A DNA stretch of 64,000 nucleotides from Trematomus loennbergii (GCA_012861695.1 JAAOOA010000055.1:1269712-1333711), one strand, 5' to 3'; positions 37,857-52,363 are shown, counted from the first letter of the stretch. The notes: generated by a model not told the origin, from the sequence alone. A program made the numbers and translations.

Positions 37857-39057
37857 TAGTGATGTGTCGGTCGCGAACGAGCCGGCTCAAAGAGCCGGCT
37901 CTTTTAAGTGAACGACGGGAGCCGGCTCGCGCCCGCGAACGAGCCGTTTTTTTTGTTGTTATTTTGTTGTTGTTAAGTAATACAAGACAGAATGATATGA
38001 TGATCTCCGCGCTACAGCTGCTCCGTGCATGCATGCAGTGACATGTAATATCCAAGGATTAGAGACTGTTGGATGCTGCTGTTTTGAGCATTGCAATACA
38101 TTTATTTTTATTATGTTTTTTTATGATTAGAGACGGTTGGATGCTGCTGTACTGAGCATTGCAATATATTTATTTTCACTATGTTATTTATTTATGATTA
38201 TCCTTGGGCTCAGCAAAGATTTGATGTCTGTTTTTTTCTATAGTTAATACTGAAATAGAGCCCTGCTGTTTTGTCAGGGCCTTTTCTTTAAATATAATTT
38301 TAAAATGTCGATACAGTAGCCCCTTTTTTTAAATGTCTATGCTTAAGTTTTTATCTCAATCTTTTTTATTTATATAGCACATTTAAAACAACCTTCAGTT
38401 GACCAAAGTGCTGTACAGGCAATAAATATTAAATAACACAATGGGAGTACAATAATAAAACAATAATTAAAAACATGATAAAAAGCACAATAACTAGAAA
38501 AATATTTTTTAAAAACACATACAAATGTAAAAATGTAATGTTCAACTAGTATTAAAAGCCAGTGCAAAGAGGTGAGTTTTTAGCTGAGATTTAAAAAGTT
38601 CAATAGACTCAGCAGTCCGGATATGTACTGGGAGGCTGTTCCACAGTCTAGGAGCTGCAACACTGAAAGCCCTGTCACCTCGGGTTTTGTTATAGGTGTT
38701 GCTATCTGCTTTGTGTAGCGTGGTTCTACAAACAAGTCTGTGCATTCATTGGGTGGTATCAGAGAGATACAAGGGTCTGTAAATGCAATGAAAACAATTG
38801 GCCACAGCAAATAATTGATATTAAACATGTAATTTTTACTTTTGAATACTTCAGTACAAAGGATGTATTGAATAATTTAAGTGATATGTGTACACATATA
38901 AATCATTAGTCAAAACAGGGCTACATTTGATTGAATTATAAAAGGTATAATATGTGGTAAACTGAAGAGCCGTTTGGGAGCCGAAAGAGCCGGCTCTTCT
39001 TGGTGAGCCGAGCCAAATGATCCGGCTCACCAAGAAGAGCCGGAATTCCCATCACTA
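37857..39057. mobile_element. hAT-like element with 8-bp TSD and nested LINE end
   Basis: Ends TAGTGATGTGTCGGTC and GGAATTCCCATCACTA, with internal GAGCCGGCTC palindromes near both ends. The target duplication GTGTGAGA is perfect (37849-37856 and 39058-39065). It holds a LINE fragment at 38360-38800 and no transposase. Confidence 0.85.
38360..38800 (-). mobile_element. LINE 3' end fragment (reverse transcriptase tail)
   Basis: The minus strand encodes RAFSVAAPRLWNSLPVHIRT and FKSQLKTHLFALAF, the C-terminus seen in fish LINE polyproteins, then a 3' UTR ending near TTATATAGCACATTTAAAAC on the plus strand. Confidence 0.75.
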
Positions 39058-39240
39058 GTGTGAGAGTCTGAGCTCAATGTGTCGTCATCGTGATGAGAAT
39101 GTTAGATTAGGGATTCGCTCACTATTGAAATGGCTTCAGTTTGGTGTTTGTTATAATCTTTTGAACATATCTAACGCCCCTCTTTATGATTGGTTCAGCT
39201 GTGGAGAGGTCATCGTTTGATTTCAAAAGGTAGATGTTCT

Positions 39241-39761
39241 CAGGGTGTCCGTGGGGTCTTAAAAAGTATTAAAAGTTGATAAATCAATTTAGCGAAAATT
39301 AAGGCTATTAAAAAATATTAAACGGCATTTTCCAACATTTTGTAGCTTGTTTTCAATAAGTATATAAATTGTCCAAAGAGGTTGTATTCTACAGTGTGCC
39401 TGAATGTAATCATTGCGTAGGTGTGTAGTGTGATTCTGTGTAGTTTATTTATGGCATCCCGTTGGATTTGACGTCATCTGAACAGGACATCGCACGCTCA
39501 CTGCTTGATAGCGAGCGCAGGTCCGTTTACGCCGGTTGTTAAAGCAACATCGTTACGGGGAAATGCAAGTTGCGTCCAAATGGTTGGAAGATAAGGAGGA
39601 AGGACGATCAATACTGTATATAGTCAATGTGAGGTAAAGTGTGTCGCCAATGTAACGGTTAAACTCCAAGTTGCGATGAGGTCTTAAAATGTATGGAAAG
39701 GGTCTTAAAAAAGGTCTTGAAAGGGTTTACATTTGACTTCAGGATTCCTGCATATACCCTG
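39241..39761. mobile_element. hAT-like MITE
   Basis: Starts CAGGGTGTCCGTGGGGTC and ends CATATACCCTG, with GTCTTAAAA motifs internally. The flanks (GATGTTCT, TGTTCAAC) share only a short match, so the target duplication is unclear. Confidence 0.6.
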
Positions 39762-41399
39762 TGTTCAACAAAGGGCCCCTTTTTGTAATTTCTGCATCTT
39801 TACAACCCTTATCCAGTTCTTATTGTAGCCCAATTTATTAAGAGCTGTATGTCTTTGCTTCACTATTTTTAAAATGAGCAATTTATTTGAGAGATATGAG
39901 AGAATGAACTGTAATACTGAATTAAAGCTGTGAGTCTGGATCTGACCACTAGAGGGCAGCACAGTCTCACAAACAGACACTCAGTGATAATGAATGTTGG
40001 CACTATTGAAATCTCCTCATTCGTCGTTAGCTATCACTAATGTTAATCAGATTTATGTCCAAACAGGTCATTAACTATAAGTTACACTGCATTCTTCTTT
40101 TAGTTCAATCTGATGCATTTAGATAACGTGTGTGTAAGATATCGAGTATGTCACAAGACATCGTTTATTTAGCATTTGAATTCAGTTACCATTTATTAAC
40201 CATGGGAAATGTCTTAATGTATAATCAGCCACTGCAGGATGAAAGGGTTGCAGCTATTCTCATATACTTAGGCCTGAGTAGCAATACAAAACGTTGTGAG
40301 TAGCAAGTTCATTTTTGATAATTTGTGTTGAAATGTGGATTTCCTTAACTCTCAATGTGAGCTGAAATCTAAAAGTCAGGCCTGTTGCTCAGAAATCCAA
40401 ATGTATCTGCTTGTTAACCTTTTTTCTACTAATTGATATCTAAGATGCAAAGACAATCTACGTTACATAATGACTAGTATTTATCAGTGAGGAGTCAGAC
40501 CTCTATACTTGATCTGCAGCAGGATCCCATCAGTACAAATCTTTGGGACTCTTTTCAGCCATGAAGAGTTTTTCCACTAGAGGGAGCTTGATATCCACCT
40601 TCAAACTCAGAGAGGCCACTGAAGACTTGACCACTATTAGTCCCTTGTGTGTACAAACTCATGTGTGTGTAAGTGTACATGTGTGTGTGTGTGTAACGCC
40701 TGCAAACAGCTGTTTTCCAGACACTGAATGTGCGTAAAAATCTACTGATTTGTCTTATGATGTTGTCTGTTAACTATAGAAATAGTTATTTGGCTATCGG
40801 ATTTAACTATCAAACGAATAGAAGATTCACAACATGTTGAAGTGAAATATTTGTAGTTTTGCAGCACAAAAATCAACCATAAGTAATATATAAATATGGT
40901 TGTACTTTCATTCAGTACATTCTGTTTAGATTCTGCACTCTTGAGTCTGTTCTCCACAGGTAAGAAGTTATTATCGCTGCTCTAAAGTCCTTGCTATGCT
41001 TCGCTTTGTTTCTTCTTACTACTGACTTCAAAGGCTTTAAATGCCCGTAAACAAACATATCTATTTTATTTAACGTCTTGGCAATGGTGCATATTCAGTT
41101 AAACTCTCTACTGTTGAACTTTTTCTTAAATATCCTTCTACAAGTCAGTCGCTGTGAAATTCAATACTTTAATATGCATTTAGAGAGAGCATTGGTCATA
41201 CTGAGGAATTTGTTAATGAGTTTTGAGCAAATCATGTCCCTACCTGCAGAATATCATCATTTTGTGAAATTACTTTTCGGTATTTGCAGAGGATATAATG
41301 ATCACCACCATTTGTTTGTTTTGATTTTCAAACACAGGTCAACCTCGCTCGCTCAGCCTAAGTAGATATTTCACAAAAGTCGTAAGAGCAATGGAAACA
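39762..41399. other. Intergenic sequence, no gene seen
   Basis: AT-rich with a short TG tract near 40680. No protein family, RNA gene or terminal repeat was recognised. Confidence 0.5.
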
Positions 41400-41740
41400 A
41401 AGCCGAAACAAACAGCTTTACTGTAGATTTGAATAAAGCGGTGAATCCAGCACCAGCACGACTGCACAGGAGTAGTTTTTAAGTGGCGTGCAGCGCTCTG
41501 AAGCGCTTGCAGGGAAAGCAGCGAGCAGTGGGATACCAGAGCCTTCCTGTGAACTGAATTGCCTCAAAGTGCCAGGCTGCTATCAAACCGCATTAATGTG
41601 ATGGATATCCGGCATTCTGCATTCATTCTCCACGCAGGAAATGTGGAGGCTGACAAACAGATCGTGGTGAAAAAGGCCTCCAGCAAGCCAGCAGCCGCTC
41701 TCTGCCTCTAATGCATCGGCAAATATAGCCCGGGTTCAAG
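41400..41740. promoter_or_regulatory. Candidate conserved non-coding element
   Basis: Unique sequence with GGCGTGCAGCGCTCTGAAGC and CCGCATTAATGTGATGG. No exon pattern seen. Status inferred from composition only. Confidence 0.28.
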
Positions 41741-44049
41741 TACATTGTATATAAAACTCACACAAATAGACACACTTTTCCTTAACCCAATTATTTACAA
41801 TTTCCTATAAGTGGGCAACTCGGTCTTCTTCTACTTCTGGTAATCTGTGACGGGCATCGGACAGAGCTTGTGTTCTTTGCTGTGGTGGAAAAGGTCACTT
41901 TGTTACTGTCACAGTGTCGTGTATAAGCTTGTGAAGAAAGTAAAAAGACTTACATTTCTGTCGTTTGTTGGGAAATAACATTTTATATTGGATATCCTGC
42001 TGATGATTTAGCTTTTTGTGGTGCCTCACAGCTCTTTCTTTCAAATACAAGGCTTTGAATTCATATACAACTTCAAGATGACTTTGTTTATTTCATTTCC
42101 ATCAGATTTTTACTGCAAATATCAGTTTCTTTGGATAGAGGGGAATACAACTTATTTGAAGGTCACTCATACCTGCAGGTTTCATGCTGTTCTGAGTTTG
42201 TATCTTCATGACTTCTTGCACCTTTTCAAGTCGCTTTGGATAAAAGCAGCAGCTAAATAAAATGCAATAAATATAAACTCCCCTGAGTATGTAAGGGATA
42301 TCATTTAGAGTTTTGGGATTTAATATTTCCCTTTAACAAAATAGGAAGGCGTGCTTTAGGCAGATTTGAAAAGAGACATTCAGAGTTGTAGTGTGCAAGG
42401 TGTACAGATTCTGCATCCTACATTTCCCATAATTCAATTCAATAGCATTTTTTTTTACATTTTAAAAGTCACACCCTCGATTATTGGGTGCAGGCTTTTT
42501 GTTAAAACGGCTTATTTTGTTGAAGTCTCTCCATCTGTGTGAAGTTGATGTAATGTCCCTTTCAAAAACCTGACATTTAAGGACATGGGACTGGAGTTTG
42601 TTTCTACTTTGCCTGTATTGTAACAACAAGCAGAGGATAATAGTCCGTATCGTGCAAAAACTGTGGCTTAAAAGTGGCATTTATCATAAAAAGTGACCGT
42701 AAAACTTTGACTAAAACCTTGTCTCAGGGTGATCTGTAAACGACACGTCACCTCTCAGCTGCCTGGTTGACGTGCATCACAAATGCAAATGTGCCTCTGT
42801 ATATATTTAAATAATTCCCCCTTCCATTCACATGTCAGTGCTCCTCCCATTACTCAGACCCCCTCACTATGAAGGAACTACGCTGCCATCATCGCACTAC
42901 AAGCATCACACAAGATACTCACTCACACTAAATGCTGCAGCCAATTACATTGATTTTAGAGCAGCTATGTTGTTTGCATTAGCGCAGCAAAATAGACTGC
43001 CATTTTCCACGTTGTTGGGTTGAAATGGAGAATTGAGCTCTCTTCACGATGAATAATGGACAGAATACCAATCAGAAGAAACTCCACTTATCACATAATG
43101 CACTTACATCAAAGACTTCTCAGTGCATTCACAATTATATAAGTATATTTGTACCCCTGCTAGTGAGTGTGCTGGAAGTAGAGAACAGTGTAGGTCAACA
43201 GTTTAACCCCTTTTTATATGTATTACGTTACACTCAGTGACATTTACACCAAAAAGGCTTTTAATAATACGGAATAAACTCTTTATTTAGACAACAATAG
43301 AAGACATTTGAGAGGCGAGAGCCGTCTTTCAGGGATGCTAGACTAATTGTGCTAATTTAATTCAACTTTTGTTTGGTAGTACGCAGCACTAAAGCACAAT
43401 ATCAACACACACAATGCAGCTTTATAACCCTGAGAATCCCTGTTGTAGATTTAAGACTTATTTTATGTTATATTCCAATATTTGGAAACTTTACAAATTG
43501 CATAGTGAGCTGACGTTCTTTTATATTTAACCATATAATACTAATTGCGTAGAGAAAGTGTAAGAGGAGTGTGTTTTTTTATTTTATTACAGGCTGTCTT
43601 TGAATGAAAACGTAGATCTGATTAGATTTTTGCTTTAGAAACTTGCCGTGTGTGTCTGGTTATTTATTACGAAACAAACTACCCAGATGACAATATGATG
43701 ATGTACTTCTATAAAACAATTATAATCAATAATATGATTATCACGGTAGCACCCCTGGCACTATTCATGACTTTTAAACCAGCAAAAGGTGGGAAGTTTT
43801 AAAAAACGTAACCATTTCTTGAGGCAAAATTTCAACATTTTCTCTGTTTCCATTGAAAAAAAGACACCTTTTGTCGAACATGATAAACAAATAGCTCTTA
43901 TTACGTATCCAAATGTAAAAAACGATCAAATAAATCTCATTGTGCACCCATCTATCTCTTTCTAAAGCAAACCCCCCTCTCACCTAAAGCGGAGTGGCAC
44001 TAAGTAAGAAATCAAATGTCATTCTTGGGGCCAAGTCGATTTCAATCTC
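41741..44049. other. Intergenic sequence with a short LINE tail
   Basis: No gene seen. At 42226-42272 lies a fragment AGTCGCTTTGGATAAAAGCA of the LINE/SINE tail family. The rest is AT-rich and unique-looking. Confidence 0.5.
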
Positions 44050-44540
44050 TATTTTCTGCTTTTTGCAAAATCTATAAACGCAGCTCTTAACACAGGCCTG
44101 CGAGCTGAGTGAGCGGAGGGTTAAAGGGGTCTGCGGGTCTCGGGTTAACTGCCCTGTCAAAGTGGCTTTTGTCCTCTGAACGTTGCAGAGATGACGGACA
44201 GACGGTTGCTAGTTTGAATCCACACGGTAAATGAGACGAGAGGGTGTTTTAATATCATCCTTTTCAGAGGAACAAAGTCGTTTTTCATGGCTTGTGAAGA
44301 CGCAGAGGATGTTTTATAGGCCTTGTCACTCAGTAAAGACAAATATCTGGTTGAGTATACATTGCTGTGTATGATCAAAATGCATCGGGGGCCTTATAGC
44401 TAGCAATAAGCACAACAGAAATGCCTCTCCAGCCACGTATCATAGCTGTCTCACAACAAGCCTCGCCTCAAAATAATTTCTTAATCCATTAATTGGCGTG
44501 GAGCAGCATTCGGGGCAGGGCTTTTTGTTCAATATGTTTT
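44050..44540. promoter_or_regulatory. Candidate conserved non-coding element
   Basis: Unique, balanced composition, with TTAATCCATTAATTGGCGTG at its right end (paired homeodomain-like cores). No exon pattern. Confidence 0.28.
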
Positions 44541-45879
44541 TCAGAGATGCATACTAATCATATAAAGTGATCCTTTGTACTCAGGTTGACAGCACCGACG
44601 AGGGCTTTTAGGCACACACACTCACTCACACACACACACACTGAGGCATGTGTCTGGGTGCGCCGATGGCAGAACGAGTGTATTATTTTCCCTGAAGAGT
44701 GTTATTTTCCTGTCAGGGCTTGATGGCAACGTGCCAACAGATGTGACAGCGAGTGATCATCCCTCCTTCATACTGTACAGAGAGAGAGGGACGGTGAGGA
44801 CAGGAACACTAGCTGGGTTTCCATCCAGGCATTTTCTATGCAAATTACCATGTATCGCATTTGAAAAGCATCAGGAAGACGGCTAATTCTGATGACATTT
44901 CTCACAAAGTTTGACGCTACTGGGTGGAAGACAGTTTGATTTGAGACATTTTGATTTGAAATCCAGTCAGTCAAATACATGCGTCTGTGTTATCTCCTGA
45001 AGAATGAGAGTCCCTCTTTTATATGGAAGTATAACATGTGGTCAACTTTGAACAATCACTTTCATTTATTGAGAAGCATCTTTTGACTTCTGGGAATCAT
45101 ATATAAAGTACCATGATAGTTATATTTTAGGATCCAACTTTTGCGCCTGCCTGCTTCCTTTCCTGTCAATACTTATTGTTTAAGCTTAGTGTGTTGTGTG
45201 TGTGTGTGTTTTTGTTTGTAGTGGGCATATGATACTTCAAGATGACCTTTAAATGCCACATGTCTAAGCCAAAACGTGTACATTAACTCCTGCAAATCCC
45301 GATGTGAAGCATCTGTTACAGAGGATTATACTCAAGGTAGTTATAGGATGTTGACTATGTTTTTATACTTGATGGTCATGTTTTTTAACAGCCTAGTAAT
45401 CAGTCTCTATAATCTGTGGGACTTCAACAACTCACAGTTTCTCCTGCAGACTACATTTGGATTCCCACTCCAGATCTCTTCTCAGTAATCTGATCTCCTG
45501 AGAGGCGAACAGCTATTCAGAGCTACCTGATAAATAACAGCCGCTGCAGATCAGATTATAGTGTGTGTGTGTTAATGGCACTGTTCTCCTTTGTCATGCT
45601 GTAAAGTCTGTAAGTAAACTGATTCTCTCTCCGTTATCTCCCTCTCTTTTCTGTGTTCCTCAATATCCCTCACTCTTTATGCTCCTTTACCCTCTTCATT
45701 TACTTTTGCCAACAAAGAAAAGGCAAAACAAAGCGGGGGAAAACAAAAGGAAAGCAAGACGAACATGTCATTACTGGTTTTTGTTTCTACAGCGGCACAA
45801 TACCCTGACCACCCTCATCAAACGAGGGAGAGATAGCAGCATGCAGCGAGTTAGAGAGAGCGATAGAGCCCCCGTGTGA
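44541..45879. other. Intergenic sequence, no gene seen
   Basis: Short CA/TG tracts only. The longest open frames (about 100 codons) have no recognisable domain. Confidence 0.5.
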
Positions 45880-46310
45880 CGAAAGGCAGTTTAATTTAGA
45901 TAATTATCTCGCAAATTAACCACAAACCTTCCCTGTTAATTACCTGTCTTGGGGAGCGGTACAGGAAAACAAAAAGCAGAGCCAGGGAGGTCTTTGTTCA
46001 CATCTTCTTGGGGGGGCCATAAATTGGTTACGCCCCTGCTGAAAGGCCAGATAACCCTTTGAGGGAACAACCATTAAAGCATTTGATAGGCTAATGGGGA
46101 ATACTGTTAGCATCCGTGCTTGTAATTGGACGTCATAAATCTGGGACAGGTGATGGAGGAACAAAAGAGGGGTTTTGTGCGGGGTGTCGAGGCCGCGGCG
46201 CGACGTGTAAATCCTTCCCCCCGCTGAATGGCGCTATCTGATGGTCCACAGCAACGGGACACAAGCAGATCTCCCACATCGATCCTCGGAGAGTATTTAC
46301 ATGTGCTCAG
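45880..46310. promoter_or_regulatory. Candidate conserved non-coding element
   Basis: Contains TTTAATTTAGATAATTATCT, CCCTGTTAATTACCTG and AATTGGACGTCATAAATC (homeodomain and CRE-like cores), then a GC-rich GGCCGCGGCGCGACG at 46191-46205. No coding evidence. Confidence 0.35.
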
Positions 46311-47133
46311 AAACACAGCTGCATATATGTGTGTGTGAGTGTGTGTGTGTGCTAATAAAAAGAGCTTTTCTTATCTTGGTGTCTGCTGAAGGTGATTCTG
46401 TCAGCAGCTATTAACCTTGCCTTTATAATGACAGCTCGTCTGATTAGTTTACACACTTAAAAGCCCTGACATTTTCAATTTCACTCTGGTATTTTCTTCC
46501 CTTCTGTCTAAGGCGCAGTTTGAAATACATTCTGTACACTTTTTATCTTCTCTATTAGTGACTTATTAGTGTTGTTAGCAAGCCTCGTTTAAAACCAAAC
46601 ATTAAAGCTTTGTTGTTTTTAGTTGCAAAGTTTCCATTTGTAAACTTTAATGAACTTATCCTCAATGTGCTTAAGAGAAGGAAAGCAACATTCACTCATT
46701 TGGAAAGTGTCTTTTTAAAGAGGAAACACAAAGAGACACAGCAGGTGGTCCAACCACTTAACAAGTCCGGGAAACAGATTATCTTTTAGCTTGTTTGAAG
46801 AATTTGACAAGGTTAGTGGTTTGACAAAAACTCCTCAGCTTAGTTTCTCTTAATGTCTCCTTAAGTGCTAATAAGAATATTTATCAGCGGTCAGTGTCAG
46901 GGAGGCGTTTTGTTATCTCCGGATTTCAATGATTCCCAGTTGAACACCATCATGAAACTGGGATTTCTGAAACTCCTAGTCTCTTTTAGCAGGAAGGACA
47001 CATTTCAATGTCTTCCTGTTATTACACACGCTCAAAATGCATTATTAGTTTCACTCTTTGACGGTCCACTCCAACAAAGTTAAGCTAAGTTGAAGGCTGT
47101 TTCTGTCCCATAAAAAGCTGATGATTTCAGATA
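46311..47133. other. Intergenic sequence, no gene seen
   Basis: AT-rich with a short TG tract near 46330. Nothing recognised. Confidence 0.5.
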
Positions 47134-47141
47134 CACTAGAT

Positions 47142-47566
47142 TAGGGATGCTCCGATCGATCGGCCGATACTCACTCTCTGCCGATCGATCGGTGCTCTCT
47201 ATAAATGCCGATCGGGAGAGCCGATCACATGGCGTAAAATACATGACACTTTTCTCTGTGCGCGGCAAAACAAGCTCGCCAAAATGTCTTCACCAGTCTG
47301 GCATATTTTAAGGTGTCCGAAAAAGACAGTAAAATAGCGGTATGCAACGTGTGTGAAGCAGAAACCCTGCAGCTCCACCCGCTGTGACGGACCGGTGAGC
47401 GGAGCAAACACACACTAAGAGTTAGACCTAACACACTTAGCTATTTGATCTACCTCTGGAACAAGCTAACTAGTTATACATATGTTTATTCTTCACTGTC
47501 GGGTCCTCATTACTGGATCAGCGAGCTGCAGGAGATACTGACAGGCTGTCAGGAGAGAGAGAGAGG

Positions 47567-47597
<31 letters not shown>

Positions 47598-47843
47598 GAA
47601 AAAGAAGCGCTTCCGCTAATTTCTCCCGTGTTATTATCCAAAGTTAATTTGAATGTAATAATTATGTTGGTTGTGTTTGTGGAAGCGCCAGTGAATGAGC
47701 CCCATTAACTGAGTTTAAACATCACTTTAAATGGAAGATCCCCATAGGCCCCGCCCACTCGATCGGATCGGCGATCGGTATCGGCCGATACTGATTCCAG
47801 CGATCGGCGATCAGCCCCAAAATTGGCGATCAGAGCATCCCTA
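47142..47843 (+). mobile_element. hAT element remnant with BED-finger fragment
   Basis: Ends TAGGGATGCTCCGATCG and CGATCAGAGCATCCCTA, perfect 8-bp duplication CACTAGAT (47134-47141, 47844-47851) and many CGATCGG motifs near both ends. On the plus strand, 47283-47360 encodes the start of a BED zinc finger (MSSPVW at 47284, then in another frame AVCNVCEAE). Only the transposase N-terminus survives. A (GA)n tract lies at 47554-47591. Confidence 0.85.
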
Positions 47844-47851
47844 CACTAGAT

Positions 47852-48560
47852 GTCTTGAGGGAATTGTAGTTTTGATCATGCACTAAGAAACCTCTCTACT
47901 GTTTTGGATTTCAATATTTTTGAAACAATAACTGTTCTTCCCAGATATGAACAGTGTGGCCTTGTAAGTATCATCTTTATTAATAACAGCTCATTACATT
48001 ACATTTTTTTGTAGGAATATTGATTTTCATCGGACAGACATTTTACCTTGCTGCCCATAATACACTTCGATCAAAACTCAAAATATTGTTGTTTTCCTGA
48101 ACGCAGTATTCCTTCCTCAGTAATATTTGAAGGATCCTCAACATTGGCCGGATTCAATGACATAGCATCCTTGCGTTAAAAGATCCTTCTTTGACATTGA
48201 GAGAAAAACCCCTGTGTGTGTGTGTGTGTGTGTGTGTGCCAATACACTTTTCTTTCATTGTTATAATACCTTCTTGGTTGAGCTTAGGGAGCAGTCATCG
48301 TTAAAATAAACCAACAGCGACTAGTAGCATTAAAAAAACGACTTGAAATCTAGCGTTTCTCCGTCTACTAACTACTTCTTACCTTTGCTTCATTCCTATA
48401 TTTAAAATCAGAAGACAGGACCGTACTCTTTGGATTCATTTCCACATGTTCCTATCCTTGTGGGGAAATGTCCCTGTCATTTTCCACACACATTAACACA
48501 CATAACACTGTAGCTGTGACGACTCATGGTGTTCTTCAAACCAGGTGTGAGCAGCATGAG
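47852..48560. other. Intergenic sequence, no gene seen
   Basis: AT-rich, with a short (TG)n at 48212-48238. Nothing recognised. Confidence 0.5.
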
Positions 48561-48662
<102 letters not shown>

Positions 48663-49052
48663 TCTCCTCATACTTAACACACAGCATGAGGGGAACGTCG
48701 AAGCTGCACCAATATTTGTGTTTTGCGGCCGTCACGTATTTGTCCAAGTCCTTGTGGCTGCTCTCCACATCCAGCGGCAGCAGGTGTGAACAACTCTTGT
48801 GTTGAGAGCGACACACTCTGCCGCCACCCTGTCAGAGAGCGAGAGGGAGAGAGAGACATGTAGACACAGGGCCGAGGGAGGAGGGGGAGGCAGGGAGAGA
48901 GGGAGAGATCAATAGTAGTGAGTGTGGAGTTTGGATAATTACAGTTGTTAGCAGGGAGAGGAGAGCAGCTATAGTGGCCTCTCCACTCAGAGTCTCTTAT
49001 CACTCTCTGGCCTGTCATTACAGCTTTAAATGCTGCTGTAGTAAAGTGGCAA

Positions 49053-49322
<270 letters not shown>

Positions 49323-49325
<3 letters not shown>

Positions 49326-49815
49326 TCTCGCACTGCTTATTTCTCCTCTTTTACAGTTTCTCTCAGTTTTTGCTTTGCTTTTTTAACTCATCTTCACTCC
49401 CTTTCCTCTTACCTTAATCTCTACTTTCCTTCTACTCTCCTATTTAAATATAATTTCCTTCCATCCGGTCTTTTCTCCACTACTTTGTATTTCTCTACTC
49501 ACCTCTCACTCTTTCCACTTTTGAACTCCTCATCTCCTCTCCTCCTTCCTTGATCACTCTTCTACTCACATGTCCTTCCCTCCTTTATTAACTGTGTAGT
49601 AGAGTTCAAGAATGACTTAAGTTTGTTGATCAATTCATTTAAAATGGTCCTCTCTTCTGCTTCTTCATCCAATAACTTCTCCACTCCTCTGCCTCTCGTC
49701 TCCTCACATCCTCTCGTACATCATCCACTAATCTCTCTTCATCTCCTATCTCCCGCTTTCCTTCATCCTCTTCACTCTTTGTCTCGTTCCCTTCTCCTCT
49801 TTCTCCTCCACTGAC
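49323..49815 (+). repeat. Pyrimidine-rich tract, about 490 bp
   Basis: The plus strand is strongly C+T-biased (for example CTCATCTCCTCTCCTCCTTC), directly after the 270-bp (TG)n. No coding signal. Confidence 0.75.
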
Positions 49816-50726
49816 ACCATGAGCGGTGCCAGCAGAGGGAATTTATTCTGGAGATCCACGCTCTAATTTCTCTAAAGAGAGGTTTTGACTGTCCAGCCAG
49901 ACAGGGTTTTTCTTAGTTGTTGAGTCTTGACACGCGACACTAAAATAGGCCTGCAGTTAAATCCATCCTCTCACACACACACACACACACGCGCAGTTGC
50001 GATTTTGTTGATCTGCGCTGATGTTGAGGAGCCTTGTCAGACATAAGAAGGAGAGCAGAATGATGGAGAGAAGGATTAGATGGGCCCAAAACAACGGCGG
50101 TGTTTCCCCCTCGGGCTGTTTGCTCTGATTTAGATGGAGCAGGATTAGCTGAGGATGAGGAGATCAGAGTAGTGTGTGTGTGTGTGTGTGTGTGTTTGGT
50201 ATATGTGTGAGAATGTGTGTGTGTTTTAGAGAAGTGAGCTGGTGATAACGTTGATGCTTGAGGCAAAGCTGTCAGATATTCGACCGATTTTCTTGTTCCG
50301 TAGGTGGTGCATAGCATACCATGAAGGATACAAACACACGCACACGCACACACAACACACACACACACACACACACACAGATCAAGCACTATATCGAGCA
50401 CTGCAAAACACGGTGAACAAATAAGTTGCACACATCAAATTCTGCTCAGATTTCTGGCTCAACTTCCTCAAAAACAGGATAAAATGTTCACAAATTCAGT
50501 CAATGTGAGAAATGATGGCTTAACTTCGCTACACTCGTGATATTCCTATAAATATCCACATTTTGTTGCGTCTGTACACTTGCAGATGGTCTAAAAATGG
50601 TTAAATGGTGTGCAAGTTATTGAAGCGGATCGGGAAACGGAACTACGTGAATGTGGGTTTGATCGTCAGGAAGCGCTAACACGGAGGCTAATGAAACCAG
50701 ACTGTCAGCTGTCTCTCAAACCCTGC

Positions 50727-50772
<46 letters not shown>

Positions 50773-50879
50773 GTGTATTGAGTCGAGTATCACAATGAGA
50801 CAGGAAATCTCTGCAAGGATAAAAATTCTCTCTCCCCTCTCCTCATACAAAAACTCACAAATAACCCGCTAATCTCTGC
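49816..50879. other. Intergenic sequence with short microsatellites
   Basis: CA/TG tracts at 49974-49991, 50174-50195, 50335-50379 and 50731-50769. The unique block 50000-50170 may be regulatory but shows no specific feature. No gene. Confidence 0.5.
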
Positions 50880-51140
50880 CTCTGCCCGCGTGCCATTCAA
50901 GGCTTCCTCCAATTAAAAAGCATCAGGGAGTCGAACCCGCCATCTTATTTATCATATTAATTAGAAAGTCCCCTGACAACAAAGAGGGGCCTACAGCTGT
51001 GGAGCAGAGGAGAGGCATGGGAAATGAAGGAGGGTTTGATTTTGTTGTCTTGCTAATGTGACACCTATTATACAGGTTAGGCCTCAAATAGAAAGACGCC
51101 ACAACAGCATATGGTAATTGTAAGTGTGCACGTGCAAGTG
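50880..51140. promoter_or_regulatory. Candidate conserved non-coding element
   Basis: Unique sequence with CTCCAATTAAAAAGCATC, ATATTAATTAGAAAG and CCTGACAACAAAGAGGGG (homeodomain and SOX-like cores). Inference from motif density only. Confidence 0.3.
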
Positions 51141-52360
51141 ATAAATACGCAGGCATCAAAGGATCTGCTTTGACTAAGTAGATGTTGTATTTATTTACCA
51201 CAGCTTGCTGGATGTAATATTTGTAACCCATCAGAGTATTGTAGTGTTACCATAAAATACATGTAAGTGCATGAACATACAGGTGATGGTTTTATCCGTA
51301 GCTTCAGAGTAAACTACTACAGTAACTCAGCATCGGATTCTTAATGGTGTGAAGAGTGAGGGCCAAGAGGTTTAAGACTGATAGAGAGAGGGGGGGGTGA
51401 TGTTCTCTGTAATCATCGCTCTATTAGCCTCCCTGTATGGCTGCCCTATGGAAGATAGATGCTCCGTATATTTAACAGCTGACAGATGTGTGTGTAGATA
51501 TGTCAAAGTGTGTGTGTGTGGCAGTGTGTTACAGGATCTCCTTTTCTAAGTGTGTGTGGTGTTGGTCCTGTAAACCATATTGTCTTACTTCTTCCTGATG
51601 TAGGGTTATATTTACTTTTGTTCCAATAAAGGGGTTAGACTTTGCGATTCACTTAAAACTCAGGTCTAGTTCAGGTTAATCCAACTCTGAGATGTTGGAT
51701 CTGAAACAATAGTCTAATTCACATATTTACAATAAATAAAATAACATGTGTTGGACATTGAAGAACTCACTTTAAATCATTAGCCTGTGTTTAGAAACTA
51801 CAGGTTTATATCAAGGTGTACTGTATATGCAATATGAGAGGCCTTCACCCTCAATTTCAACGCAAAATCCTGAATAATTGTAGCTACTTTTATGTGTCAT
51901 CTGTGGATATAAGTGCATCCTCAGCCGAATAAAGCTTGCATCTATCACACAATGAGTAGCTCAGAGATATGATGATTTGGTCATGATCACACAAAGCAAA
52001 GTGAGTCTGGGTCTTCTCTGACATCCATCTACAGTTCACAATTTCAAAAGCATTTATAGTGCATATTTTTTGCTTTGTTGCTTAAATATAGCCAGATGTG
52101 TCTCTGTCCGTGGTGCTGAAGCTGAAGCTGTAAATAGTGAAGGAGCTGTCCACAGTTCTGAAACAGTCTTTATCTCGAGGAAGAGAAGAAAAACGATAAA
52201 GATAGTAAGACATTTAGGAAAGGAATAGGACGGTTGTTGAGAATGGAGGTAGAGATTTAGATTTGGAAAGATATCTCATCTTTAAAACAAGCCTCTCGTT
52301 CTGTCTCTCGTAGAGCCAGCAGCTATTAAGATTTGATAGACACCGTCGTGTGTGTGTGTG
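51141..52360. other. Intergenic sequence, no gene seen
   Basis: AT-rich with short TG tracts near 51490 and 51510. Nothing recognised. Confidence 0.5.
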
Positions 52361-52363
52361 CGT